This document shows, piece by piece, positions 1-6,389 of a stretch of DNA of 6,756 nucleotides; positions within the stretch are counted from its first letter, which is position 1; each line of letters starts with the position of its first letter. Source of the DNA: Bacteroidales bacterium (GTDB lineage: Bacteria; Bacteroidota; Bacteroidia; Bacteroidales; P3); assembly GCA_900769785.1 (NCBI GenBank), contig CAAGHV010000226.1, positions 1 through 6,756 on the forward strand, written 5' to 3'. Under the pieces are notes generated by a model. The model saw only the letters and a program-made list of their open reading frames with translations. It ran no database searches and was not told the origin of the DNA. Made by a program: the position numbers and the translations under genes.

Positions 1-138
1 CCAATGAAACAGTGGGCCTATGACAATACCTATAAGCATAAGTAAAAGTACATCGGGAATTTTTTTTCTGCTGAATATTGCCGAAAATACATGTGCCGAA
101 AATATCAAGATGCCCAAGAATATAAATGTCTGTCCCAT
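1..138 (-). CDS. Probable monovalent cation:proton antiporter, N-terminal fragment (cut by the window edge)
   Basis: Reading leftward from an ATG at 136-138, an open frame of 46 codons runs off the start of the window without a stop. The translation opens with a hydrophobic segment (about residues 4-22) and a short basic turn (SRKK, 23-26). A second hydrophobic stretch follows, IPDVLLLMLIGIVIGP (27-42). A first helix, then an I-P-x-x-L segment with glycines ending in GP, is the usual N-terminus of CPA-type Na+/H+ or K+/H+ antiporters (NhaP, CvrA or Kef families), which exchange ions for protons across the inner membrane. The identification rests on this pattern alone, because no catalytic residues are in view. 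The start lies 12 nt after the dnaX stop, so co-transcription with dnaX is likely. There is no clear Shine-Dalgarno sequence, only a weak TAGG. Another polytopic membrane protein is possible. Confidence 0.6.
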   Translation of the reverse strand, partial: MGQTFIFLGILIFSAHVFSAIFSRKKIPDVLLLMLIGIVIGPLFHW

Positions 139-150
139 TGTGCCTATTTA

Positions 151-1899
151 TTAATAGTCAAGATTTCTAAATGTCTTTCTCAGTGTGTGTATGTGGTTGT
201 TCTTTTCTTTTAGATAATCGAATTTGTCTGTAGGGCTATATATTACTTTTTTGTGTTCTTGCTTAGTTACAGCAGTTAGGAAGTCCAATACTTTTATACC
301 TGTTTTCTCTCGCATAAAATCGAGTATGTTTTTACGATTTCGTTTTATAGTAGCTTCCATATATGAATTGTCTGATGTAACGGTAAACAGCCTATTATCG
401 TTTAGTTCTATTGAGGCTTGTGACATAGCAAACTGTAGGTTTGTATCCTCTTCAATATTCTCGCAATATTTGCTCCAAAGGTCTTCTACTATCTCTATTG
501 TCAGAGTTAATTCTTTATTTTTTTTTTCGTTTTCCATGTTGTTGTCAACAGGAAAGTTTTGCGATATGGATATAGTAGATGTTTTGGCAGGTAATATTAT
601 TCCAACAGGTTTAGGTTGTTGTGTTGTTGGCTGTACTATAGGGGTAACGGGTGTAGTATGTATTGTATTATTAGTAGGGGGTTGTTGTGGCGGTACTGAC
701 TGGGTTTGCTGATATGTTTGGGGTCTTGTAACTTGTTGTACGGATTGAGGCTGTACTTGTGGTTTCGTAACAGGCTGTATAGTTTGTGGTTGTGCTTGTT
801 GCATCAATACTGTTGACATCTTAGTAAGGGCTACTTCTATAAACAAGCGTTTGTTATTGCTGTCGCGGTAACGGTATTCGTATTCGCTAGCTATATCTAA
901 ATATTTTAGCAAAAGTCCTAGTCGGCAGTTGGCTGCTTGTTCTGTATAGCGGTGTTTGATGCTATCGCTAACATCGAGTAGCGATACCGTTATAGGATCT
1001 AAGCATACCATTAGGTTTCGGATATGTTCCGAAAGGCCGGTTATAAAATGTTGTCCATCGAAACCTTTGTCCAATATCTCTTGGTATAATAGTAGTGAGT
1101 TTGAAATATCGCCTGCTCTAAAGTAATCAACCAAACGAAAGTAGTATTCGTAGTCTAGTACATTTAGATTGTCGATACATTTGGCGTATGATAAGTTGCC
1201 TCCTGTAAAGTTTACCAATTGGTCGAACATTGAAAGGGCATCACGCAAGCCTCCATCGGCTTTCTGTGCTATTATGTGTAGAGCTTCTTGTTCGTAAGGT
1301 ATATTTTCTTGTTGGGCTACATATTCCAAATGCTTGGCTATATCTTCTATTTTTATACGTTTGAAGTCAAATATCTGACAACGCGACAATATTGTAGGTA
1401 TAATTTTGTGCTTTTCGGTGGTTGCCAATATAAATTTGGCATAAGCGGGTGGTTCCTCCAATGTTTTCAGAAAAGCATTAAAAGCTTGTGAACTCAACAT
1501 GTGAACCTCGTCTATTATATATACTTTGTATTGTCCGCTTTGTGGCGGTATTCTTACTTGTTCCACCAATCGACGTATTTCATCTACACCATTGTTTGAT
1601 GCAGCATCTAATTCAAAAATGTTCATTGATGTGGCATCGTTGAACGAACGGCACGATTCACACTCGTTGCATGCCTCTATAGTGTCAGTAAGATGTTGGC
1701 AGTTGATGGCTTTGGCCAAAATACGGGCACAAGTGGTTTTGCCCACACCTCGAGGACCACAAAACAGAAATGCTTGTGCCAATTGTCCGTTTTTTATGGC
1801 ATTCTTCAATGTAGTGGTTATATGTGATTGACCTACTACCGATTCGAATGTTGCTGGACGATATTTACGTGCTGATACTATATAGTTTTCCATAGACAT
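151..1899 (-). CDS. dnaX: DNA polymerase III subunit gamma/tau (clamp loader ATPase)
   Basis: This is the AAA+ motor subunit of the clamp loader, which opens the sliding clamp and places it on primed DNA. Visible motifs are the Walker A GPRGVGKTT (48-56), a zinc-binding cysteine set (C67, C77, C80, C83), the Walker B-type DEVH (130-133), sensor 1 LATTE (158-162) and the SRC arginine-finger motif (172-174). Domain III extends to about residue 365. A Gln/Pro/Thr-rich linker (about 367-437) follows, containing two related units around PVTKPQ (376) and QVTRPQ (389). After that comes a charged tau-like C-terminal domain (about 460-582). The length of 582 residues fits a full tau form. A run of ten A lies at codons 458-461, just after the linker (see separate entry). 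The start is ambiguous: ATG at 1899 gives MSMENYIV, while ATG at 1893 gives MENYIV, which resembles the usual Bacteroidales start. There is no Shine-Dalgarno sequence at either. The gene follows the asnS terminator, so it needs its own promoter or read-through. Confidence 0.97.
   Translation of the reverse strand: MSMENYIVSARKYRPATFESVVGQSHITTTLKNAIKNGQLAQAFLFCGPRGVGKTTCARILAKAINCQHLTDTIEACNECESCRSFNDATSMNIFELDAASNNGVDEIRRLVEQVRIPPQSGQYKVYIIDEVHMLSSQAFNAFLKTLEEPPAYAKFILATTEKHKIIPTILSRCQIFDFKRIKIEDIAKHLEYVAQQENIPYEQEALHIIAQKADGGLRDALSMFDQLVNFTGGNLSYAKCIDNLNVLDYEYYFRLVDYFRAGDISNSLLLYQEILDKGFDGQHFITGLSEHIRNLMVCLDPITVSLLDVSDSIKHRYTEQAANCRLGLLLKYLDIASEYEYRYRDSNNKRLFIEVALTKMSTVLMQQAQPQTIQPVTKPQVQPQSVQQVTRPQTYQQTQSVPPQQPPTNNTIHTTPVTPIVQPTTQQPKPVGIILPAKTSTISISQNFPVDNNMENEKKNKELTLTIEIVEDLWSKYCENIEEDTNLQFAMSQASIELNDNRLFTVTSDNSYMEATIKRNRKNILDFMREKTGIKVLDFLTAVTKQEHKKVIYSPTDKFDYLKEKNNHIHTLRKTFRNLDY
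518..527 (-). other. Poly-A slippery tract inside dnaX, candidate gamma-form frameshift site
   Basis: On the coding strand the frame reads GAA AAA AAA AAT AAA, an uninterrupted run of ten A within codons 458-461. Slipping by -1 (or an 11-A transcript) gives AAA then TAA at 517-515, ending the protein at 461 residues. Slipping by +1 (or a 9-A transcript) gives ATA AAG AAT and then TAA at 509-507, ending at 463 residues. Either product keeps the ATPase, zinc and domain III regions plus the Q/P linker and loses the tau-specific C-terminus, which is the layout of gamma. Slippage in dnaX is established in Escherichia coli (ribosomal, A6G) and Thermus (transcriptional, A9); its use here is inferred. 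I see no Shine-Dalgarno stimulator upstream and only a weak 4-bp CTCT/AGAG stem downstream, so transcriptional slippage seems the more likely mechanism. Confidence 0.6.
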
Positions 1900-1966
1900 G
1901 TTTTATGTTGAATCAGATTTGATTGTTTAAACTGCAAATGAGGAACTTTGTTTTATGTTTTGATGT

Positions 1967-2001
1967 AAAAATAAGAGACCTTCGGACCACGAAGGTCTCT
2001 T
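1967..2001 (-). terminator. Intrinsic terminator after asnS
   Basis: A perfect 12-bp inverted repeat (AAGAGACCTTCG at 1973-1984 and CGAAGGTCTCTT at 1990-2001) encloses a 5-nt loop. On the minus strand it begins 17 nt after the asnS stop and is followed by A and then five T (1971-1967), a Rho-independent terminator. It separates the guanylyltransferase-asnS unit from dnaX. On the plus strand no U-tract follows. Confidence 0.92.
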
Positions 2002-2018
2002 GCTGTAGTATATGTTTT

Positions 2019-3419
2019 TTAGAATTCGGCGTTACCCGGAGTACGTGGGAATGGTATTACATCACGTATGTTGGCCATACCTGTTATGAACAGTAGTAAG
2101 CGTTCAAAGCCAAGACCGAAACCGCTATGAGGTGCCGAACCCCAACGACGTGTATCCAAGTACCACCACATATCTTTTTGTGGTATGCCTAGTTCTTCTA
2201 TACGAGTCAGTAGTTTGTTGTAGTCTTCTTCACGTTGCGAACCGCCTATAATTTCGCCTATCTTTGGGAACAATACGTCCATGGCACGTACTGTTTTGCC
2301 ATCGTCGTTTTGTTTCATATAGAAAGCTTTTATGTCTTTTGGGTAGTCTGTAAGTATTACAGGACATTTGAAATGTTCTTCTACCAAGTAGCGTTCGTGT
2401 TCCGATTGAAGGTCAACGCCCCATGCTACTGGAAATTCAAATTTCTTTTTGGCTTGTAACAATATATCTATAGCTTCGGTATATTTAAGACGAACAAAAG
2501 AGTTGTTCACTACAAAGTTTAATCGGTCAAGTAACTCTTTATCCCACATATTGTTTAGGAATTGTAGGTCGTCCATACAATTATCTAAAGCATAGCGTAT
2601 AAGGTATTTTAGAAAGTCTTCGGCCAAATTCATGTTGTCTTCCAGATCATTGAATGCTACTTCGGGTTCTATCATCCAAAATTCGGCCAAGTGGCGTGGT
2701 GTATTGGAGTTTTCGGCACGGAAGGTTGGTCCGAAAGTGTATATTTTGCATAGTGACAAAGCTCCTAATTCACCTTCTAGTTGACCAGATACGGTTAGGC
2801 TTGTTTGTTTGCCAAAGAAGTCTTTTTGATAGTCAATGTTACCATCTTCTGTTTTGGGTAGGTTGTTGAGGTCCATGGTTGTTACTTGGAACATTTCGCC
2901 AGCACCCTCACAATCTGAAGCTGTGATAAGAGGTGTATGTAAATAAAAGAAACCATGGTCGTTGAAATATTTATGTATGGCAAAAGCCATGGCGTGGCGT
3001 AAACGGAATATGGCTCCAAAGGTGTTTGTACGAGGACGCAAGTAGGCAATCTCCCTCAAAAATTCTAATGAGTGTCCTTTCTTTTGCAATGGATAGTCTT
3101 CGGGCGAGGCTTCGCCATATAGTACTATATTTTCGGCTTGTATTTCCACATTTTGTCCTTGGCCCATTGATTTTACCAATTTTCCATCTACGGATATACA
3201 AGCACCGGTTGTTATTTTTTTCAACAAATCTTCGTCAAAATTAGCTATATCTACTACTACTTGTATATTGTGAACAATGCTACCGTCGTTTATGGCTATG
3301 AAAGCCACATTTTTGTTGCCTCTTTTTGTTCTAACCCATCCTTTGATGTTGATAGTCGTATCTATAAGATTTTCAACATTTGATTTCAGCAAATATGCAA
3401 TCTCAAATCTCTTATCCAT
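2019..3419 (-). CDS. asnS: Asparagine--tRNA ligase
   Basis: This cytoplasmic class IIb aminoacyl-tRNA synthetase attaches asparagine to tRNA-Asn using ATP. The N-terminal OB-fold anticodon-binding domain spans about residues 20-105 (INIKGWVRTKRG at 23-34). The catalytic domain follows. It shows a motif 1 region near HTPLITASDCEGAGEMF (161-177), the conserved GKQTSLTVSGQ block (203-213), motif 2 FRAENSNTPRHLAEFWMIEPE (from 233) and motif 3 GFGLGFERL (433-441) with its arginine at 440. It ends FPRTPGNAEF. The length of 466 residues is normal for AsnS. The SAPHSGFGLGFER context and the short catalytic domain without a GAD insertion favour AsnS over bacterial AspS. The ATG lies 5 nt after the preceding guanylyltransferase stop, so the two are probably co-transcribed and may be translationally coupled. 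No Shine-Dalgarno sequence is visible. A strong intrinsic terminator follows the stop. Confidence 0.97.
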   Translation of the reverse strand: MDKRFEIAYLLKSNVENLIDTTINIKGWVRTKRGNKNVAFIAINDGSIVHNIQVVVDIANFDEDLLKKITTGACISVDGKLVKSMGQGQNVEIQAENIVLYGEASPEDYPLQKKGHSLEFLREIAYLRPRTNTFGAIFRLRHAMAFAIHKYFNDHGFFYLHTPLITASDCEGAGEMFQVTTMDLNNLPKTEDGNIDYQKDFFGKQTSLTVSGQLEGELGALSLCKIYTFGPTFRAENSNTPRHLAEFWMIEPEVAFNDLEDNMNLAEDFLKYLIRYALDNCMDDLQFLNNMWDKELLDRLNFVVNNSFVRLKYTEAIDILLQAKKKFEFPVAWGVDLQSEHERYLVEEHFKCPVILTDYPKDIKAFYMKQNDDGKTVRAMDVLFPKIGEIIGGSQREEDYNKLLTRIEELGIPQKDMWWYLDTRRWGSAPHSGFGLGFERLLLFITGMANIRDVIPFPRTPGNAEF

Positions 3420-3424
3420 GTCGT

Positions 3425-4507
3425 TTATATTTTATTATTATTCTTTATTTTCATTTCTATATCACTTGCAAACTTGAATATTCTGTGTTCCGAATTGCGG
3501 GTGCAAATCATCAGTATATCATCGTTTTCAGCTACTATATAGTTTTCCAAACCTTGGAGTATTACTTTCTTTTTTTGGGGCACATGTACTACGGAATTTT
3601 TCACATCGTATGTAAGTACATTATCACCCGAGATGGCGTTGCCGTTATTGTCTTTCTGGTGTGTGTCGTATAGTGAAGCCCACGTTTCTACGTCTGACCA
3701 TCCAAAATCAGAAATCATTACATGCACGTTAGAGGCTTTTTCTATCACCCCATAGTCTATTGATATCGATTGACAAAGCGAATATATGTTTTCTATAGTA
3801 GAGTAGGGGGTATGCATATTCACATCCTTAAAAGCCTCGTATAATTCCGGTAGATAGGTGTTGAAAGCATTCTCCATGGTTCGTATATTCCATATAAATA
3901 TTCCCGAGTTCCACAAGAAATCACCACTTTGTATAAATTTCTGTGCCATATCGTATGGCGGCTTTTCGGTAAATGTTACTACTTGGTGTAGTTTGTTTAT
4001 TGTCGGCAACGATTGTTCTTCGTCAAATTGTATGTATCCATATTTGGTGTTGGGTGCTGTAGGTTCGATGCCTAGTGTTATTATCCAATCGTGTTGTGTG
4101 GATACAGACAATCCTTCTTCTATAAATTGTTGAAATCTTTCGGTGTCGAATATTGCATGGTCTGATGGTGAAACTATAATGTTGGCATTGGGATTTATTC
4201 CTTTTATTGTTACACCTGCATATGCTATACATGGCGCAGTATTGCGTCGAGCCGGTTCGCATATTATCTGATGATCTTTTAGGTAGGGTATCTGTTCTTT
4301 TACCAAATCACGATATACTATACCTGTAACCACAAATATGTTTTCACGCGGACATATGTGTTCGAATCTTTTTACTGTGGTTTGCAACATAGTGTTGCCG
4401 GTGTCTAGTATATCCAAAAACTGCTTTGGACATGAAGGTGTACTCATGGGCCAAAATCTACCCCCAACGCCACCGGCCATTATTATGCAATAGTTGTTTG
4501 AATTCAT
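3425..4507 (-). CDS. manC: Mannose-1-phosphate guanylyltransferase (GDP-mannose pyrophosphorylase), short form
   Basis: The enzyme joins mannose 1-phosphate and GTP into GDP-mannose, the donor for mannose, fucose and related sugars in surface polysaccharides and glycoproteins. The nucleotidyltransferase A fold is clear: AGGVGGRFWPMS (11-22) with PKQFLD (27-32) is the nucleotide-binding signature. EPARRNTAPCI (84-94), SPSDH (113-117), TEKP (180-183), WNSGIFIW (199-206) and DFGWSDVETW (267-276) are typical of the mannose-1-phosphate guanylyltransferase family. At 360 residues it is the single-domain form, without the C-terminal cupin phosphomannose isomerase domain of longer ManC/AlgA proteins. 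The symbol follows family usage, and a related hexose-1-phosphate nucleotidyltransferase activity is not fully excluded. It is the first gene of its unit, with a Bacteroidetes-type promoter about 50-80 nt upstream, and is followed by asnS after 5 nt. No other sugar genes are in view. Confidence 0.92.
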   Translation of the reverse strand: MNSNNYCIIMAGGVGGRFWPMSTPSCPKQFLDILDTGNTMLQTTVKRFEHICPRENIFVVTGIVYRDLVKEQIPYLKDHQIICEPARRNTAPCIAYAGVTIKGINPNANIIVSPSDHAIFDTERFQQFIEEGLSVSTQHDWIITLGIEPTAPNTKYGYIQFDEEQSLPTINKLHQVVTFTEKPPYDMAQKFIQSGDFLWNSGIFIWNIRTMENAFNTYLPELYEAFKDVNMHTPYSTIENIYSLCQSISIDYGVIEKASNVHVMISDFGWSDVETWASLYDTHQKDNNGNAISGDNVLTYDVKNSVVHVPQKKKVILQGLENYIVAENDDILMICTRNSEHRIFKFASDIEMKIKNNNKI

Positions 4508-4557
4508 CTCTATTTCTGTGTATTATTCCAACGGTATAGTTCTACAAAATCATTTTG

Positions 4558-4589
4558 CAAAGTTACAACTTTTCCGCCAAATAGGCAAA
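4558..4589 (-). promoter_or_regulatory. Bacteroidetes-type promoter for the manC-asnS unit
   Basis: On the minus strand a -33 element TTTG (4589-4586) is followed after 20 nt by TAACTTTG (4565-4558). This exactly matches the Bacteroidetes -7 consensus TAnnTTTG at the normal spacing. Transcription would start near 4550, giving a leader of roughly 45 nt before the ATG at 4507. The match is seen directly; activity is inferred. It is the only full match that I found in an intergenic region. Confidence 0.82.
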
Positions 4590-4604
4590 CTTTTTTTTAG
4601 TTAG

Positions 4605-4636
4605 TGGTTATTAGTTATTTCATAAACTAATAACCA
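4605..4636. repeat. Perfect 12-bp inverted repeat upstream of the manC promoter
   Basis: TGGTTATTAGTT (4605-4616) and AACTAATAACCA (4625-4636) are perfectly complementary around an 8-nt spacer. The repeat lies between the groEL terminator tail and the -33 element of the manC promoter, about 16 nt upstream of that element. Neither strand has a U-tract directly after it, so it does not look like an ordinary intrinsic terminator. It could be an operator for a dimeric regulator, a second RNA hairpin closing the groEL transcript, or chance in AT-rich DNA. The repeat is certain; its function is not known. Confidence 0.6.
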
Positions 4637-4664
4637 AACAAAAGAAAGAGAGGATACCTCTCTC
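4636..4664 (-). terminator. Intrinsic terminator of the groES-groEL operon
   Basis: On the minus strand AGAGAGG (4663-4657), loop TAT and CCTCTCT (4653-4647) form a 7-bp stem, which one G-U pair extends. The stem is followed by the U-rich tail TTCTTTTGTTT (4646-4636). It lies about 70 nt after the groEL stop. The descending arm can pair instead with a more distant copy of the ascending arm (see the entry at 4647-4700). Confidence 0.8.
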
Positions 4665-4700
4665 AGGTTTGTTATTTCCTTTTTGATAGATATCCTCTCT
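4647..4700 (-). repeat. Alternative long-range stem in the groEL 3' region
   Basis: On the minus strand AGAGAGGATA (4700-4691) is perfectly complementary over 10 bp to TATCCTCTCT (4656-4647), with a 34-nt loop between them. This competes with the short 7-bp terminator stem for the same descending arm. A third small stem, TCTGAT (4716-4711) with ATCAGA (4703-4698), overlaps the distal arm and would block the long pairing. Both of the larger folds put the same U-rich tail after the stem, so either could terminate transcription. Confidence 0.6.
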
Positions 4701-4735
4701 GATGTGTTTTATCAGAAAAACAAAATGACTTTATA

Positions 4736-6373
4736 TTAGTACATTCCGCCCATTCCACCAGGCATTCCGCCTCCCATTGGAGCAGCAGGAGTTTCTTCTT
4801 TGATGTCGCACAATACGCATTCTGTTGTAAGCAACATGCCTGCTATGCTGGCTGCATTTTCCAATGCTACACGTGTTACTTTTACAGGGTCGATAACGCC
4901 GTTTTCGTACAAGTTTTCGAATACTTCTTTGCGAGCATTGTAGCCAAAGTCGCCTTCGCCTTCTTTTACCTTGTTTACTATTACGCTACCTTCCAAACCT
5001 GCGTTGGCTACTATTTGGCGTAATGGTTCTTCTACAGCACGACGGATTATTTCTACGCCTAATTTTTCGTCTTCGTTTTCGGGTTTTATGGACGACAGTG
5101 CTTCTATGGCACGTATGTAGGCTGTACCACCACCGGGTATTATACCTTCTTCTACGGCAGCACGTGTTGCATGCAATGCATCGTCAAAGCGGTCTTTCTT
5201 TTCTTTCATTTCCACTTCGCTAGCAGCACCTACGTATATTACTGCTACACCACCGGCAAGTTTTGCCAAGCGTTCTTGTAGTTTTTCGCGGTCGTAGTCG
5301 CTGGTAGTTTTTTCTATTTGTGCTTTTATTTGGCCTACTCGGGCTTGTATGTTTTCTTTTGCTCCGCGTCCGCTAACTATGGTTGTGTTGTCTTTGTCTA
5401 TATTGATTTTTTCGGCTTGACCTAGCATTGATAGGTCTGTATCTTCCAATTTGTAGCCTTTTTCTTCGCTTATGACTATACCGCCTGTAAGTATGGCTAT
5501 ATCTTCAAGTATTTCTTTGCGTCTGTCGCCAAAGCCAGGTGCTTTTACTGCTATTATTTTCAACGAACCACGCAAGCGGTTTACTACCAATGTTGCCAAT
5601 GCTTCGCTTTCAACGTCTTCGGCTATAATCAATAATGGACGGCCGGTTTGAACTACTTTTTCCAATACAGGAAGAAAATCTTTCATTGTGCTGATTTTCT
5701 TGTCGTATATAAGTATGTATGGATTTTCATATACGGCTTCCATCTTTTCGGTATCGGTTACAAAGTATGGTGATATATATCCGCGGTCGAATTGCATACC
5801 TTCTACCACTTTTACGCTGGTTTCTATACCTTTGGCTTCTTCAATGGTTATCACACCATCTTTGCTTACTTTTTCCATAGCCTCAGCTATCATTTCACCA
5901 ATCTTCATATCATTGTTGGCCGAAATAGTAGCTACTTGTTTTATCTTGTTGATGTCGCCACCTACTTCGCGGCTTTGTTTTTTCAGGTCTTCAACTATCG
6001 CAGCTACGGCTTTGTCTATACCACGTTTTAGGTCCATAGGGTTGGCACCGGCAGTTACGTTTTTCAATCCTGTGTTTACTATGGCTTGTGCCAATACTGT
6101 GGCGGTAGTAGTACCGTCGCCGGCTTGGTCGGCAGTTTTGCTGGCTACTTCTTTCACCATTTGAGCACCCATGTTTTCGATGCCGTTTTCAAGTTCTATT
6201 TCTTTGGCTACGCTCACACCGTCTTTGGTAATGTGTGGTGCTCCAAATTTCTTGTCTATAACTACGTTGCGACCTTTAGGTCCTAATGTTACTTTTACTG
6301 CATTAGCCAATGCATCAACACCTTTGCGAAGTTGTTCGCGTGCGTCGTTATTAAAAACTATATCTTTTGCCAT
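4736..6373 (-). CDS. groEL: Chaperonin GroEL (60 kDa, Hsp60)
   Basis: The gene encodes the ATP-driven double-ring folding chaperone of the cytoplasm, which works with GroES. All family marks are present: the equatorial ATP site with TLGPKGRNV (29-37), TKDGVSVAKEI (49-59) including the D51 position, and GDGTTTATV (85-93) with D86. The apical domain lies in the middle. The pair D397/D398 in DDALHATR includes the catalytic aspartate equivalent to Escherichia coli D398. The chaperonin signature AAVEEGIIPGGG is at 405-416. The C-terminus is a GGM-rich tail ending PGGMGGMY. The length of 545 residues is standard, and I see no truncation or substitution at key sites. It lies 48 nt after groES in the usual order. 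It has the only strong Shine-Dalgarno sequence in the window, possibly masked by a hairpin. Ten of its first 16 isoleucine codons are ATA, unusual for a gene normally expressed at high level. Confidence 0.99.
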   Translation of the reverse strand: MAKDIVFNNDAREQLRKGVDALANAVKVTLGPKGRNVVIDKKFGAPHITKDGVSVAKEIELENGIENMGAQMVKEVASKTADQAGDGTTTATVLAQAIVNTGLKNVTAGANPMDLKRGIDKAVAAIVEDLKKQSREVGGDINKIKQVATISANNDMKIGEMIAEAMEKVSKDGVITIEEAKGIETSVKVVEGMQFDRGYISPYFVTDTEKMEAVYENPYILIYDKKISTMKDFLPVLEKVVQTGRPLLIIAEDVESEALATLVVNRLRGSLKIIAVKAPGFGDRRKEILEDIAILTGGIVISEEKGYKLEDTDLSMLGQAEKINIDKDNTTIVSGRGAKENIQARVGQIKAQIEKTTSDYDREKLQERLAKLAGGVAVIYVGAASEVEMKEKKDRFDDALHATRAAVEEGIIPGGGTAYIRAIEALSSIKPENEDEKLGVEIIRRAVEEPLRQIVANAGLEGSVIVNKVKEGEGDFGYNARKEVFENLYENGVIDPVKVTRVALENAASIAGMLLTTECVLCDIKEETPAAPMGGGMPGGMGGMY

Positions 6374-6381
6374 TTTAATTG

Positions 6382-6389
6382 TCTCCTTT
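6382..6389 (-). promoter_or_regulatory. Strong ribosome binding site of groEL
   Basis: AAAGGAGA on the minus strand lies 8 nt before the groEL ATG, a near-perfect Shine-Dalgarno match. It fixes the start at MAKDIVF. None of the other genes here (groES, manC, asnS, dnaX, the antiporter fragment) has a comparable site, in line with the general rarity of Shine-Dalgarno use in Bacteroidetes. Confidence 0.85.

Noticed and set aside
541..550. Short palindrome TGTT-GAC-AACA just upstream of the dnaX A-run as a frameshift stimulator
   Set aside because: A stem of only 4 bp lying upstream of the slip site is not a convincing pause element. The downstream CTCT/AGAG stem is equally weak.
224..712. 162-codon plus-strand open frame antisense to dnaX
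   Set aside because: It lies wholly inside the dnaX coding region, mirrors the Q/P-rich linker as Cys/Gly/Val-rich sequence, has no recognisable domain and no upstream signal. It is a shadow frame.
1900..1966. Possible dnaX promoter around CTCATTTG on the minus strand
   Set aside because: Only the TTTG part of the -7 consensus matches, and there is no TTTG about 20 nt upstream. dnaX probably has a divergent promoter or depends on read-through, but I cannot point to a site.
2971..4262. Short frames on both strands inside asnS and manC (such as 3026-3244, 3380-3673, 3858-4133, 4023-4262)
   Set aside because: All overlap confidently identified genes in other frames, and none has a start context or recognisable motif. 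The frame at 3380-3673 spans the manC-asnS junction on the antisense side and is also unsupported.
5688..6164. 158-codon plus-strand open frame antisense to groEL
   Set aside because: groEL is unmistakable on the other strand. This frame is a by-product of codon bias, with low-complexity hydrophobic content and no family features.
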